A DNA stretch of 64,000 bases, from assembly GCA_964631565.1 (NCBI GenBank), contig CAZVYJ010000005.1, positions 26,018 through 90,017 on the forward strand, in the 5' to 3' direction. The notes under the pieces are model-generated. The model ran no database searches and was not told where the DNA came from. It was given only the letters and a program-made list of their open reading frames with translations. Every line of letters starts with the position of its first letter. Position 1 is the stretch's first letter. Shown here one piece after another: positions 8,569 to 16,675 of this stretch. Both the position numbers and the translations under genes were made by a program. The DNA comes from CAZVYJ01 sp964631565 (GTDB lineage: Bacteria > Planctomycetota > Phycisphaerae > SM23-33).

Positions 8569-10938
8569 ATGGCCGGCAGCAATTCAAAACGTACGTATTT
8601 CCAGTCCGCGCGACCGATCTGGCCCGCAGGCAGAACAAAGGAGATGAACCTGCTTGTCGGCTTCCGCGCTGCAGTGCCCGCGACTGCGGGCGGGCCGGTC
8701 GTACTGACTATAGCGGCATCATCGCTCTACAGACTGACTGTCAACGGAGAGTTCGTCGGCCATGGCCCGGCCCGCGGGCCGCACGGCTATTTCAGAGTGG
8801 ACAGATGGGATATCACAGGCAGGCTCACTGCGGCGCGAAACGTCGTGGCCATGGAAGTAGCCGGCTATAACGTAACGAATTATTACCTGATAAATGAACC
8901 GGCGTTCTGCCAGGCGGAAATCACCGCCGGCGGGAAAGTGCTGGCCTCGACCGCGGGCGACGGTGAGCAGTTCACCGCGGCCGTCCTGGAGTACCGTATT
9001 CAGAAGGTTGATAAATACAGCGGCCAGCGATGTTTTGTCGAGGCATACAGATTATCGCCGGAATCCGACGCTTGGCGCAAAGACGCCGCCGCTCCGATGA
9101 AGGGCGTCAGGTGCGAGGTGCTCCCCGGCAAGCGGCTGCTGCCGCGAGGTGTGGCGTATCCGGAGTTCCACGTAGTTCGCCCGGCCGAGGAGACATTCCG
9201 CGGCAGCGTCAGAATCAATCCTCCGCCGGCTGAGCCGTGGAAGCCTTATTACTTGATACACATCGGCGACGCCCTTACCGGCTACCGCGAAGAGGAACTG
9301 GATTTCAACGCTTCATTCGAAATGCAGCGTGTTGAGAATACCTTCAGGGAAAAAGTCAGCCGGCCTGTCTCTGCCGGCGCTGTCTTCAAGCTGCCGGCCG
9401 ACTCCTACAGAATCTTCCGGTTTGACAAGGACCGCACCGGCTTTATCGGCGCGAAGGTGAAGTGCGGGCGTGCGATGCGGCTGCTGATGGTCTTTGACGA
9501 GATACTCACCGGCGACGACATCGACTGGAAGCGACTGAACTGCACATCCGTGGTGACCTTCGACATTCAGCCCGGCAGCTACGCGCTGGAGACCATCGAG
9601 CCTTATGTGATGCAGCATCTTAAGCTGATAGCCGTCGGCGGCGAATGCGAAATCGGCGACGTTTACCTGCGAGAATACGCCAATGACGAAACCGGCCGGG
9701 CGGCGTTCAACTCGCCGGACGGGCAGCTTAACATGATATTCGAGGCCGCCCGCGAAACGTTCCGTCAGAACGCCGTGGACCTGTTCATGGACTGCCCGTC
9801 CCGCGAGCGAGCGGGCTGGCTGTGCGACAGCTTTTTCGCCGCCCGGGCCGCATGGGACCTGATGGGCGACACGACAATCGAGCACAACATGTTCGAAAAC
9901 TTCATGCTGCCGGAAAAATTCCCGCACCTGGTCGAAGGCATGCTGCCGATGTGCTACCCGGGCGAGGATATCACCGGCAACTACATCCCAAGCTGGGCCA
10001 TGTGGTTCGTCATACAGCTCGAAGAATATCTCGGCCGCAGCGGCGACAGAAAAATGATCGACGCGCTGAAACCCCGCGTGCTGGCGCTGATGAAATTCTT
10101 CGAGGCGTACAGAAACTCCGACGGCCTGCTCGAAAAGCTGGGCGGCTGGAACTTCGTCGAGTGGTCGAAGGCCAATGACTTCGTCCAGGACGTCAATTAT
10201 CCGATAAACATGTTCTATCTTGGCGCCCTTGCCGCAGCCGGCCGAATGTACGGCATGAAAAAGCTGCTAGACGAGGCCGAGGCGATAAGAAACGTTATCC
10301 GCAGGCAGTCGTTCGACGGGGAATTCTTCGTCGATAACGCCGTCCGGACCGAAGACGGCTCGCTGCAGGTGACCCGCAACCGCACCGAGGTCTGCCAGTA
10401 TTTCGCGTTCTATTTCGACGTCGCCTTGCCGAAGACTCACGCAAAGCTCTGGGACACGCTCGTGAACGGGTTCGGCCCGAAGCGCGAGCGGACCGGGGCG
10501 TTTTCGGAAATTCATCCGAGCGAGCCTTTCTGCGGCTACATGGTTCGGCTGGAGCTGCTTTCCCGATACGGCGCGACGGCCGGCCTCGCCGACGACATCA
10601 AGATGTATTTCCTCAAGATGGCCGAACTCACCGGCACGCTCTGGGAGCACGTGAAATTATCGGGCAGCTACAATCACGGGTTCATGTCGCACGTCGCGCA
10701 CGTGCTCTATCGCGACGTGCTCGGCGTCTACCGCGTTGACGGCCCCGGACGAAAGGTGACGCTTCGTTTCTGCGATATTCCGCTGGAATCCTGCAGCGGC
10801 TGCATGCCGGTCGGCGATTCTCGCGTCGAGCTTTCCTGGCGCAAGGAAGGCGGAGCGATATGCTATCGCCTCTCCGTCCCGCAGGGCTTCAACATCGATG
10901 TGCAGAACCTCACGAAACTGCAACTCCGCCGAGAATAG
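8569..10938 (+). CDS. GH78-like alpha-L-rhamnosidase
   Basis: A 789-residue glycoside hydrolase without a signal peptide. The first 200 residues form beta-sandwich modules of the rhamnosidase N-terminal type (RLTVNGEFVGHGPARGP, then the DRWDITG block). The (alpha/alpha)6 catalytic domain follows, with FMDCPSRERAGWLCDSFF, where the Asp and Glu residues match the GH78 acid region, and the WNFVEWS block. A short C-terminal beta-domain closes the protein. It probably removes terminal L-rhamnose from oligosaccharides after uptake. The neighbouring UlaG-like hydrolase suggests a small sugar-use locus. Family-level confidence is good; substrate confidence is low. Confidence 0.8.
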   Translation: MAGSNSKRTYFQSARPIWPAGRTKEMNLLVGFRAAVPATAGGPVVLTIAASSLYRLTVNGEFVGHGPARGPHGYFRVDRWDITGRLTAARNVVAMEVAGYNVTNYYLINEPAFCQAEITAGGKVLASTAGDGEQFTAAVLEYRIQKVDKYSGQRCFVEAYRLSPESDAWRKDAAAPMKGVRCEVLPGKRLLPRGVAYPEFHVVRPAEETFRGSVRINPPPAEPWKPYYLIHIGDALTGYREEELDFNASFEMQRVENTFREKVSRPVSAGAVFKLPADSYRIFRFDKDRTGFIGAKVKCGRAMRLLMVFDEILTGDDIDWKRLNCTSVVTFDIQPGSYALETIEPYVMQHLKLIAVGGECEIGDVYLREYANDETGRAAFNSPDGQLNMIFEAARETFRQNAVDLFMDCPSRERAGWLCDSFFAARAAWDLMGDTTIEHNMFENFMLPEKFPHLVEGMLPMCYPGEDITGNYIPSWAMWFVIQLEEYLGRSGDRKMIDALKPRVLALMKFFEAYRNSDGLLEKLGGWNFVEWSKANDFVQDVNYPINMFYLGALAAAGRMYGMKKLLDEAEAIRNVIRRQSFDGEFFVDNAVRTEDGSLQVTRNRTEVCQYFAFYFDVALPKTHAKLWDTLVNGFGPKRERTGAFSEIHPSEPFCGYMVRLELLSRYGATAGLADDIKMYFLKMAELTGTLWEHVKLSGSYNHGFMSHVAHVLYRDVLGVYRVDGPGRKVTLRFCDIPLESCSGCMPVGDSRVELSWRKEGGAICYRLSVPQGFNIDVQNLTKLQLRRE

Positions 10939-11049
10939 TAGATTTTAAGGCACATCATCTTCGTCTGCACAAAATGGTTTGTAAGGCCCTTGAAATCAAG
11001 CATTTATGTATAAACCTCCCGAATAGTAGCAAATAAGTACTAATTCCAG

Positions 11050-11084
11050 TTGAAATCGTACTAATAGGGTACTATATATTAGTA
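11050..11084 (+). promoter_or_regulatory. iscR promoter with overlapping Rrf2/IscR-type palindromic operator
   Basis: TTGAAA (11050-11055) and TATATA (11073-11078) form a sigma-70-like promoter with a 17-base spacer. A perfect 8-bp inverted repeat, TACTAATA (11059-11066) and TATTAGTA (11077-11084), is centred on the spacer and covers the -10 box. The 26-bp length fits the imperfect palindromes bound by dimeric Rrf2 proteins. A third half site, TACTAAT, sits at 11038-11044. Negative autoregulation by the IscR encoded 5 bases downstream is the simplest reading. The predicted transcript start (about 11085) leaves almost no leader before ATG 11090. Confidence 0.65.
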
Positions 11085-11089
11085 GAGAC

Positions 11090-11536
11090 ATGCTGGCGCT
11101 AACTAAAAAAACAGGATACGGGCTGATTGCGATGACGCATCTCGCCGGGCTTGCAGACGGCGAGGTGTCGAGTTCTCGCGAAATCGCCGACAAGTTCGGC
11201 GTGCCGATTTCGCTGCTGATGAACGTGCTCAAGGAGCTTTGCGCTTCCGGCTACGTTGAATCCGTTCGCGGCTCGCGCGGCGGGTATCGCCTGACGCGGC
11301 GGCCTGAGGAAATTTCGCTGGCCGACCTCGTCACGGCTGTCGAAGGGCCGATACGCCTGGCCGAGTGCGTCACAGGCGATGTCGCCGACGGCACAGGCGC
11401 GATATGCAAGGTTATGGACCGCTGCCCGATAGCCGACCCGGTCCACCGCGTGCACCGCAAGCTGAGGGATTTTCTCAAAAACGTCACGCTGGCCGAGATT
11501 GTAGAGCCGGCCGGCGCTATAGTTGAAGGAAAGTGA
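11090..11536 (+). CDS. iscR: Iron-sulfur cluster regulator, Rrf2 family
   Basis: A 148-residue regulator. It has the Rrf2 winged helix (LTKKTGYGLIAMTHLA, recognition helix ISLLMNVLKELC, wing GSRGGYRLTR) and a C-terminal cysteine set: AECV, ICKVM and RCPI. The IscR family uses three cysteines and a His to hold a 2Fe-2S cluster, and HRVHRKL supplies candidate histidines. It heads the isc operon and probably represses it when cluster supply is adequate. There is no clear Shine-Dalgarno site and the predicted leader is very short, so translation may start on a leaderless message. The stop is 1 base from the iscS start. Confidence 0.9.
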   Translation: MLALTKKTGYGLIAMTHLAGLADGEVSSSREIADKFGVPISLLMNVLKELCASGYVESVRGSRGGYRLTRRPEEISLADLVTAVEGPIRLAECVTGDVADGTGAICKVMDRCPIADPVHRVHRKLRDFLKNVTLAEIVEPAGAIVEGK

Positions 11537-11537
11537 T

Positions 11538-12755
11538 ATGCCGCTCAAGTTACCGATATATCTTGACCATAACGCGACCACGCCGGTTGACCCGCGCGTG
11601 CTCAAGGCGATGATGCCGTTTCTGACCGACACGTTCGGCAACGCGGCCAGCAAGAACCATTCGTTCGGCTGGAAGGCGGAGGAAGCGGTCGAAAAGGCCC
11701 GCGAGCAGATAGCGAAACTCATCGGCGCAAGTGCGATGGAGATTGTCTTCACATCCGGCGCGACCGAGAGCGACAATCTCGCGATAAAGGGCGTCGCTGA
11801 GATGTACGCCGAAAAGGGCGACCACATCATCACTTGCCTGACCGAGCACAAGGCCGTCCTCGACACGTGCAAGAGGCTCGAGCAGCGGGGCTGCAAGGTG
11901 ACCTATCTGAAGCCCGACGAGTTCGGCCGCGTGTCGGCCGACCAGGTCGCCGCCGCCATTGCCGACAAAACGATTCTCATCACGCTGATGTACGCCAACA
12001 ACGAAGTCGGCACGCTGCACCCGATAGCCGAGATAGGCAAGCTGGCCAAGCAGCGGGGCGTGATATTCCACAGCGACGCGACGCAGGCGGTTGGCAAGGT
12101 TCCGATTGACGTCGAGGCGATGGGCATAGACCTGCTGAGCGTCTCGGCGCACAAGATTTACGGGCCCAAGGGCGTCGGCTGCCTGTACGTGCGTCGGCGC
12201 GGGCCTCGCGTCAGGCTGACGTGCCAGATGGACGGCGGCGGCCACGAACGCGGAATGCGCAGCGGCACGCTGAACGTTCCGGGCATCGTCGGGCTTGGAG
12301 CGGCCTGCGAAATCGCCGGCGCAGAGATGGCCGAGGAAGCCCGCCGACTGACTGCATTGCGCGACCGCCTGACCGACGGCATTTTCGCCGGCCTGGACCA
12401 CGTCAAGCTCAACGGCCACCCGACGCAGCGCCTGGCGAACACCGTGAACCTCTCCTTTGCGTATGTCGAGGGCGAATCGCTGATGATGAAGATGAAGGAC
12501 CTTGCCGTTTCCTCCGGGTCGGCATGCACGAGTGCCTCGCTGGAGCCCAGCCACGTGCTGACGGCGATGGGCGTGCCGGACGAGCTTTCGCACAGCTCCA
12601 TACGCTTCAGCCTCGGGCGATGGACCACGCAGGAGGAAATAGACTACGCCGTCGCGCAGGTCGTCAAGGCAGTCAAGGAACTCCGCGAGCTTAGCCCGCT
12701 GTACGAGATGGCCCAGGAGGGTGTGGACATCAGCGCGGTCAAGTGGAGAAGGTAG
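11538..12755 (+). CDS. iscS: Cysteine desulfurase
   Basis: A PLP enzyme that removes sulfur from L-cysteine and passes the persulfide to the IscU scaffold. The 405-residue product has YLDHNATTP at the N-terminus, the PLP lysine at Lys206 in SAHKIYGPKG, and the catalytic Cys330 in SSGSACTSAS. The length matches group I IscS (E. coli, 404). ATG 11538 follows AAGGAAAG. A further in-frame start 15 bases upstream would overlap iscR and is unlikely. The gap to iscU carries GTAGAAAAAGTAGAAAG, one of the repeat-like words seen between genes here. Confidence 0.96.
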   Translation: MPLKLPIYLDHNATTPVDPRVLKAMMPFLTDTFGNAASKNHSFGWKAEEAVEKAREQIAKLIGASAMEIVFTSGATESDNLAIKGVAEMYAEKGDHIITCLTEHKAVLDTCKRLEQRGCKVTYLKPDEFGRVSADQVAAAIADKTILITLMYANNEVGTLHPIAEIGKLAKQRGVIFHSDATQAVGKVPIDVEAMGIDLLSVSAHKIYGPKGVGCLYVRRRGPRVRLTCQMDGGGHERGMRSGTLNVPGIVGLGAACEIAGAEMAEEARRLTALRDRLTDGIFAGLDHVKLNGHPTQRLANTVNLSFAYVEGESLMMKMKDLAVSSGSACTSASLEPSHVLTAMGVPDELSHSSIRFSLGRWTTQEEIDYAVAQVVKAVKELRELSPLYEMAQEGVDISAVKWRR

Positions 12756-12778
12756 AAAAAGTAGAAAGAAGCGGAAAT

Positions 12779-13165
12779 ATGGCATACAGCGACAAGGTAA
12801 TTGATCACTTTAACAATCCTCGCAATGTCGGCTCGCTGGACAAGAATTCGCCGAACGTCGGTACGGGTGTCGTAGGCGCGCCGGAATGCGGCGACGTGCT
12901 GAAGCTGCAGATTGAAGTCGACGAGAACGGCACGATAGTCGATGCGAAATTCAAGACGTTCGGGTGCGGCTCGGCGATAGCGGCCAGCTCGCTGGCCACC
13001 GAGCGGCTGAAGGGCAGCACCATCGAGCAGGCCGGCGAGATAAAGAACACCGAAATCGCCAAAGAGCTTTCACTGCCGCCGGTGAAAATCCATTGCAGCG
13101 TGCTGGCGGAAGACGCCGTCAAGGCGGCCATCGACGACTGGAAACGCAAGAACAACAAAAAGTGA
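12779..13165 (+). CDS. iscU: Iron-sulfur cluster assembly scaffold
   Basis: A 128-residue scaffold on which 2Fe-2S clusters are built before transfer by HscA/HscB. It has all three cluster cysteines (GAPECGD, FGCGSAIAAS, HCSVLAEDA) and the LPPVK chaperone-recognition motif that HscA binds. ATG giving MAYSDKV is chosen because family members start there; an upstream in-frame ATG adds 12 residues of Lys/Glu-rich repeat-derived sequence. It sits between iscS and iscA as in the E. coli operon. Confidence 0.96.
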   Translation: MAYSDKVIDHFNNPRNVGSLDKNSPNVGTGVVGAPECGDVLKLQIEVDENGTIVDAKFKTFGCGSAIAASSLATERLKGSTIEQAGEIKNTEIAKELSLPPVKIHCSVLAEDAVKAAIDDWKRKNNKK

Positions 13166-13180
13166 AAACAGGAGCCAGCC

Positions 13181-13510
13181 ATGGCTATTACACTTACAGA
13201 AAAGGCGGCCGGCGTAATTCGCAAAATCTTCGCCGAAAAGGAAATGCCCCAAGGCTCGTGTCTGAGGGTGGGCGTGAAGGGCGGCGGATGCAGCGGGTTC
13301 AGCTACACGCTGGACGTAGCCGACAAGCCCGCCCGCGACGACGAAGTGTTCGAGAGCAACGGCGTCCGCATAGTCTGTGACCGCAAGAGCTATCTATATC
13401 TCAACGGCACGGAAGTGGACTACAACGACGACATGCTCAAGGGCGGCTTCGTCTTCAACAATCCCAACGCCGTTCGCAGCTGCGGATGCGGCGCGAGCTT
13501 TTCAACTTAG
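13181..13510 (+). CDS. iscA: A-type iron-sulfur carrier protein
   Basis: A 109-residue A-type carrier that accepts or delivers clusters downstream of IscU. It shows the three conserved cysteines: one in GGGCSGFSY and two in the C-terminal CGCGASF. ATG has AGGAG 10 bases upstream. By position it is IscA, although A-type carriers (IscA, ErpA, SufA) are hard to separate by sequence alone. A 72-base inverted repeat of the CACAGAG type follows directly after its stop. Confidence 0.94.
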   Translation: MAITLTEKAAGVIRKIFAEKEMPQGSCLRVGVKGGGCSGFSYTLDVADKPARDDEVFESNGVRIVCDRKSYLYLNGTEVDYNDDMLKGGFVFNNPNAVRSCGCGASFST

Positions 13511-13521
13511 GAAGAATCTTT

Positions 13522-13593
13522 AACCACAGAGGTCACAGCGGGCGCAGAGTTCTTGTTATTTTCACCTTTGTGTGCTCAGTGCTCCCTGTGGTT
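13522..13593. repeat. Inverted CACAGAG-type repeat in iscA-hscB gap
   Basis: AACCACAG (13522-13529) and CTGTGGTT (13586-13593) are perfect inverted arms around an imperfectly matching interior (GGTCACAG and GCGCAGAG against TGTGTGCTCAGTG). The same word family occurs at 26173-26230, 41297-41380 and near 60590. It lies within the isc transcript and could fold into a long hairpin. Confidence 0.6.
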
Positions 13594-13605
13594 CAGGAAA
13601 ATCGC

Positions 13606-14238
13606 ATGAGCGAAAAAAACCAACAGCAGGTCGTGCCGACCAAATGCAAAAAATGCGACAAGCCCATGAGCACGCCGCTTATGTGCGACTACTGCCACGC
13701 CGTCAATCCGACGGCTGCCACGGTTACCGACCACTTCACGCTGCTGGGGCTGCCTCGGCAGTTCGACATCGACCCGGACGAACTGCAGAAGAAATATCTC
13801 GAACTGAACCGCCACGCGCATCCGGACTTCTGTTCCGATGACAGCCCGGAGGTACAGCATCTGCATCTGCGCGTTTCCGCGGCGATTAACGACGCGTACC
13901 GCACGCTGAAAGACCCGGCCTCGCGTGCGGCGTATCTGCTGGAGCTTCTGGGCGGCCGCAGCAGCGCCGACGACAAGTCGGTGCCGGACGGCTTCCTCGA
14001 AACAATGATGATGATGCAGGAGGAGATCGCCGACTCGGGCACGTCCGAGGCCGACCGCAGGCGCATCGGCGATGTTCTGCGGACGCAGCACGACGGGCTG
14101 ATGCGCAGAATCGCGACGCTGTTCGAGGAATGCCGCCAGGCCGTCGCGTGCGAAGCCGTCCGCACCGACCTGCTCGGTGAAATACGCAAGCAGCTTAACG
14201 CCGTATCATATGTCAAAAAACTGCTCTCGCAGTTGTAA
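13606..14238 (+). CDS. hscB: Fe-S J-domain co-chaperone with N-terminal zinc-binding module
   Basis: HscB recruits the IscU-cluster complex to HscA and stimulates its ATPase. The 210-residue product has a J domain (DHFTLLGLPRQFDIDPDEL, with HPD in RHAHPDF) and a C-terminal helical bundle for IscU binding (DDKSVPDGFLETMMMMQEE onward). It begins with an extra module, CKKCDKP then CDYCHA, a CxxC-CxxC pair. E. coli HscB lacks this module, while eukaryotic HSCB/HSC20 has one. ATG 13606 gives MSEKNQQQ; an in-frame ATG 120 bases upstream would translate the repeat and is rejected. Confidence 0.9.
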   Translation: MSEKNQQQVVPTKCKKCDKPMSTPLMCDYCHAVNPTAATVTDHFTLLGLPRQFDIDPDELQKKYLELNRHAHPDFCSDDSPEVQHLHLRVSAAINDAYRTLKDPASRAAYLLELLGGRSSADDKSVPDGFLETMMMMQEEIADSGTSEADRRRIGDVLRTQHDGLMRRIATLFEECRQAVACEAVRTDLLGEIRKQLNAVSYVKKLLSQL

Positions 14239-14242
14239 CAAC

Positions 14243-14267
14243 AGGCAGCAGGCAGCAGGGAGTAGGG
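14243..14267. repeat. GGCAGCA-type repeat in hscB-hscA gap
   Basis: AGGCAGCAGGCAGCAGG (14243-14259) followed by GAGTAGGG. An identical 17-mer recurs in the same orientation after hscA at 16190-16206, and a reverse-oriented relative is at 62952-62977 (CCTGCTCTCTATTCCCTGC). It begins 5 bases after the hscB stop. Confidence 0.6.
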
Positions 14268-14351
14268 TTTGGAATTTTCCGTTTCTTACTGGCTGTGAGC
14301 GCGAGCGAGCGGAAAAAGAATTTGGTGGAAAACGAAAGAATAAGCTGAAAG

Positions 14352-16178
14352 ATGAGCGAATTGATAATCGGCATTGATCTCGGCACGACGAACTCGCTGG
14401 CTGCCCGCATGACGCCGGGCGGCCCGGAAGTTTTTCGCGATGAAAACGGCAGCGGCATCGTGCCGAGCGTAATCGCATTCGCTCCCGACGGGCGGGTCAC
14501 GGTCGGTTCGCAGGCCCGCGCCCACGCCGTGGAAAACCCCACCAGCACGGTTTATTCGGTCAAAAGGCTGATGGGCAAGGGCGTCGATGATATTCGCCGC
14601 GACCTGGAGTTTTTGCCTTACCAGGTGGTCAGCGGCGAGAATGAAATCGCATGCGTTCGCATCGGCGAGCGTCTTATGACGCCTCAGGAACTGTCGGCGA
14701 TTATCCTCCGCGAGGTGAAAACCCGCGCGGAACGCGCGAGCGGCTGCGAGATAACGCAGGCCGTCATCACCGTGCCGGCGTATTTCGACGATTCGCAGCG
14801 ACAAGCTACTCGCGACGCCGGACGGATCGCCGGGCTTAACGTCCGACGCATCGTCAACGAGCCGACGGCTGCCGCACTGGCCTACGGACTCGACCGAAAG
14901 GAAGACGCCAATATCGCCGTCTTCGACCTCGGCGGCGGGACGTTCGATATATCCGTGCTGCGGGTTGCAGGCGGCGTATTCCAGGTGCTAAGCACCGACG
15001 GCGACACGCATCTCGGCGGCGACGATTTTGACCGCGAGATAATCGACCTCGTGACGGCCGAGATTCGCGCCGAGTTCGGCGAGAAAATCGAGTTTCCGCC
15101 TTCGACGCGGCAGGCGCTTCGCGATTTCGCCGAGGCCGCCAAGATTAAACTTTCCACCGACGACGAGGCCCGCATAGAAATCTCGCTCGGCGGTTCGCGT
15201 GTTTACTGCCGCATGCTGACTCGCGACGAATTTGAAAAACGCATCAGCAAGTGGATAGACCATACCATCGAGCATTGCAGCAGGGCGCTGAAGGCGGCCG
15301 GGCTTGCCGCGGGCGACATCGACGAAGTCGTCATGGTCGGCGGGTGCACGCGCATTCCGCTGGTGCGTCGGCGCGTCGGCGAGTTTTTCGGCCGCGAGCC
15401 TTACACCGCAATCAATCCCGACGAGGTCGTCGCACTAGGCGCTGCCGTTCAGGCCGGCATACTCGCAGGCATGCAGCGCGACACGCTGCTGCTGGACGTC
15501 ATTCCGCTTTCGCTCGGCATCGAGACGCTCGGCGGGGCCGTCGGCAAGCTCATCATGCGGAACAGCACCATTCCCTGCCAGGCCTCCGAGATATTCACCA
15601 CCTACGCCGACGGGCAGACGTCCGTTGACATTCATATTCTGCAGGGCGAAAGGGAACTCGTGAAAGACTGCCGCAGCCTGGGCAAGTTCCAGCTTCGCGG
15701 CATACCGCCCATGCCGGCCGGTGCACCGAGAATTCAGGTTACGTTCCTTGTGGACGCCAACGGCATTCTGAATGTCTCGGCCCGCGAGCAGCGGAGCGGC
15801 CGGGAGGCTTCGGTTCAAGTAACGCCTGCGCATGGACTTACTGGCGAGCAGGTCGACGCCATGGTTTCGGCCGCCTACGAACACGCCATCGAGGACATGA
15901 CTGCGCATCGCCTTATCGACCAGCGGAACGAGTCGGAGCGTATAATTAATGCAATCGGCAAAGCGCTGGCGAACACGCCGGACGTGCTGACCGGTGAGCA
16001 GCGGGCGGCGCTTGACGCGGCCGTGACAAATCTAAAACTGAAGATGACCGGCGACGATCCGGAAGCTCTTTACGCGGCGATGACGGCTGCTAACGAGGCG
16101 GCTGCACCTCTTACGCAGGCACAGATGAATGAAGTACTGAAAAAAACCGTCGCCGGCAGAAAACTTGAAGAATTTTAA
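14352..16178 (+). CDS. hscA: Fe-S cluster assembly Hsp70 chaperone
   Basis: A specialised DnaK-type ATPase that drives cluster release from IscU. The 608-residue protein carries the Hsp70 phosphate-binding blocks IGIDLGTTNS, DLGGGTFDISVL and VVMVGGCTRIPLVRR, and the substrate-binding domain starting around residue 385 (DVIPLSLGIETLGG). The length is close to E. coli HscA (616). Position between hscB and fdx supports HscA rather than a second DnaK. The ribosome site is weak (GAAAG). The gap before it (113 bases) carries the GGCAGCA repeat. Confidence 0.93.
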   Translation: MSELIIGIDLGTTNSLAARMTPGGPEVFRDENGSGIVPSVIAFAPDGRVTVGSQARAHAVENPTSTVYSVKRLMGKGVDDIRRDLEFLPYQVVSGENEIACVRIGERLMTPQELSAIILREVKTRAERASGCEITQAVITVPAYFDDSQRQATRDAGRIAGLNVRRIVNEPTAAALAYGLDRKEDANIAVFDLGGGTFDISVLRVAGGVFQVLSTDGDTHLGGDDFDREIIDLVTAEIRAEFGEKIEFPPSTRQALRDFAEAAKIKLSTDDEARIEISLGGSRVYCRMLTRDEFEKRISKWIDHTIEHCSRALKAAGLAAGDIDEVVMVGGCTRIPLVRRRVGEFFGREPYTAINPDEVVALGAAVQAGILAGMQRDTLLLDVIPLSLGIETLGGAVGKLIMRNSTIPCQASEIFTTYADGQTSVDIHILQGERELVKDCRSLGKFQLRGIPPMPAGAPRIQVTFLVDANGILNVSAREQRSGREASVQVTPAHGLTGEQVDAMVSAAYEHAIEDMTAHRLIDQRNESERIINAIGKALANTPDVLTGEQRAALDAAVTNLKLKMTGDDPEALYAAMTAANEAAAPLTQAQMNEVLKKTVAGRKLEEF

Positions 16179-16182
16179 CGAC

Positions 16183-16206
16183 AGGGAGTAGGCAGCAGGC
16201 AGCAGG
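16183..16206. repeat. GGCAGCA-type repeat in hscA-fdx gap
   Basis: GGGAGTAGGCAGCAGGCAGC lies directly after the hscA stop. It contains the same 17-mer as the hscB-hscA gap, but the GGGAGTAGG word is placed before it rather than after. This is a rearranged copy, not a simple duplication. Confidence 0.6.
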
Positions 16207-16236
16207 AAAAACGCAGCGGAAAGGGTGAAAGGCAAA

Positions 16237-16611
16237 ATGGCGACGCATAAAGTTACATTCAATCCTGTAGGCGTCACAGTGGAGGTAGATCCGAAAGATT
16301 ATCCGTTCGGCCGCGACGGCGAACCGGGCAGCCTGCTCGATATTGCACTTGGGCATGATATCCAAATTGAACATGCCTGCGGCGGGGCGGGCGTCTGCGC
16401 GACCTGCCACGTTATCGTCGAGCAGGGCATGGAGAATCTCTCCGAGCCGACCGACGACGAACTCGACCGTGTGGACTACGCTCCGAATGCGACACCTCGC
16501 AGCCGCCTCGCGTGCCAGGCCGTCGTCAACGGCGACGTGACAGTCACCGTGCCGAACTGGAACCGCAACGCGGTCTCCGAGAAAAAAATGGCGGAGATGA
16601 ACACGGATTGA
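16237..16611 (+). CDS. fdx: ISC-type 2Fe-2S ferredoxin
   Basis: A 124-residue adrenodoxin-like ferredoxin that supplies electrons for cluster assembly. The cluster motif is HACGGAGVCATCH (C-x5-C-x2-C), with the fourth ligand in RLACQAV. The ATG giving MATHKVTF has AAAGG upstream; a GTG four codons earlier is an alternative. The last codons (MNTD and stop) lie inside the left arm of an inverted repeat, so the tail appears to have been written by the inserted repeat. Confidence 0.94.
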   Translation: MATHKVTFNPVGVTVEVDPKDYPFGRDGEPGSLLDIALGHDIQIEHACGGAGVCATCHVIVEQGMENLSEPTDDELDRVDYAPNATPRSRLACQAVVNGDVTVTVPNWNRNAVSEKKMAEMNTD

Positions 16612-16653
16612 CACAGATATAAATTTATAGAAATAATCGGTTTTATCCGTGTT
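16600..16653. repeat. AACACGGAT inverted repeat spanning fdx stop and fdx-iscX gap
   Basis: AACACGGAT (16600-16608) and ATCCGTGTT (16645-16653) are perfect 9-bp inverted arms; between them lie GACACAGATATAAATTTATAG and an AT-rich loop. The left arm encodes the last residues of ferredoxin. This belongs to the same class of word-like intergenic repeats seen in the other isc gaps. Confidence 0.65.
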
Positions 16654-16675
16654 AATCACTGCTGAAGGATTTTTT

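Noticed and set aside
11550..12785. 411-codon frame antisense to iscS
   Set aside because: iscS is certain from motifs and operon position; the antisense product has no recognisable feature.
13486..13605. N-terminally extended HscB starting at 13486
   Set aside because: The extension translates the intergenic inverted repeat and overlaps the iscA end; the ATG at 13606 matches the family start.
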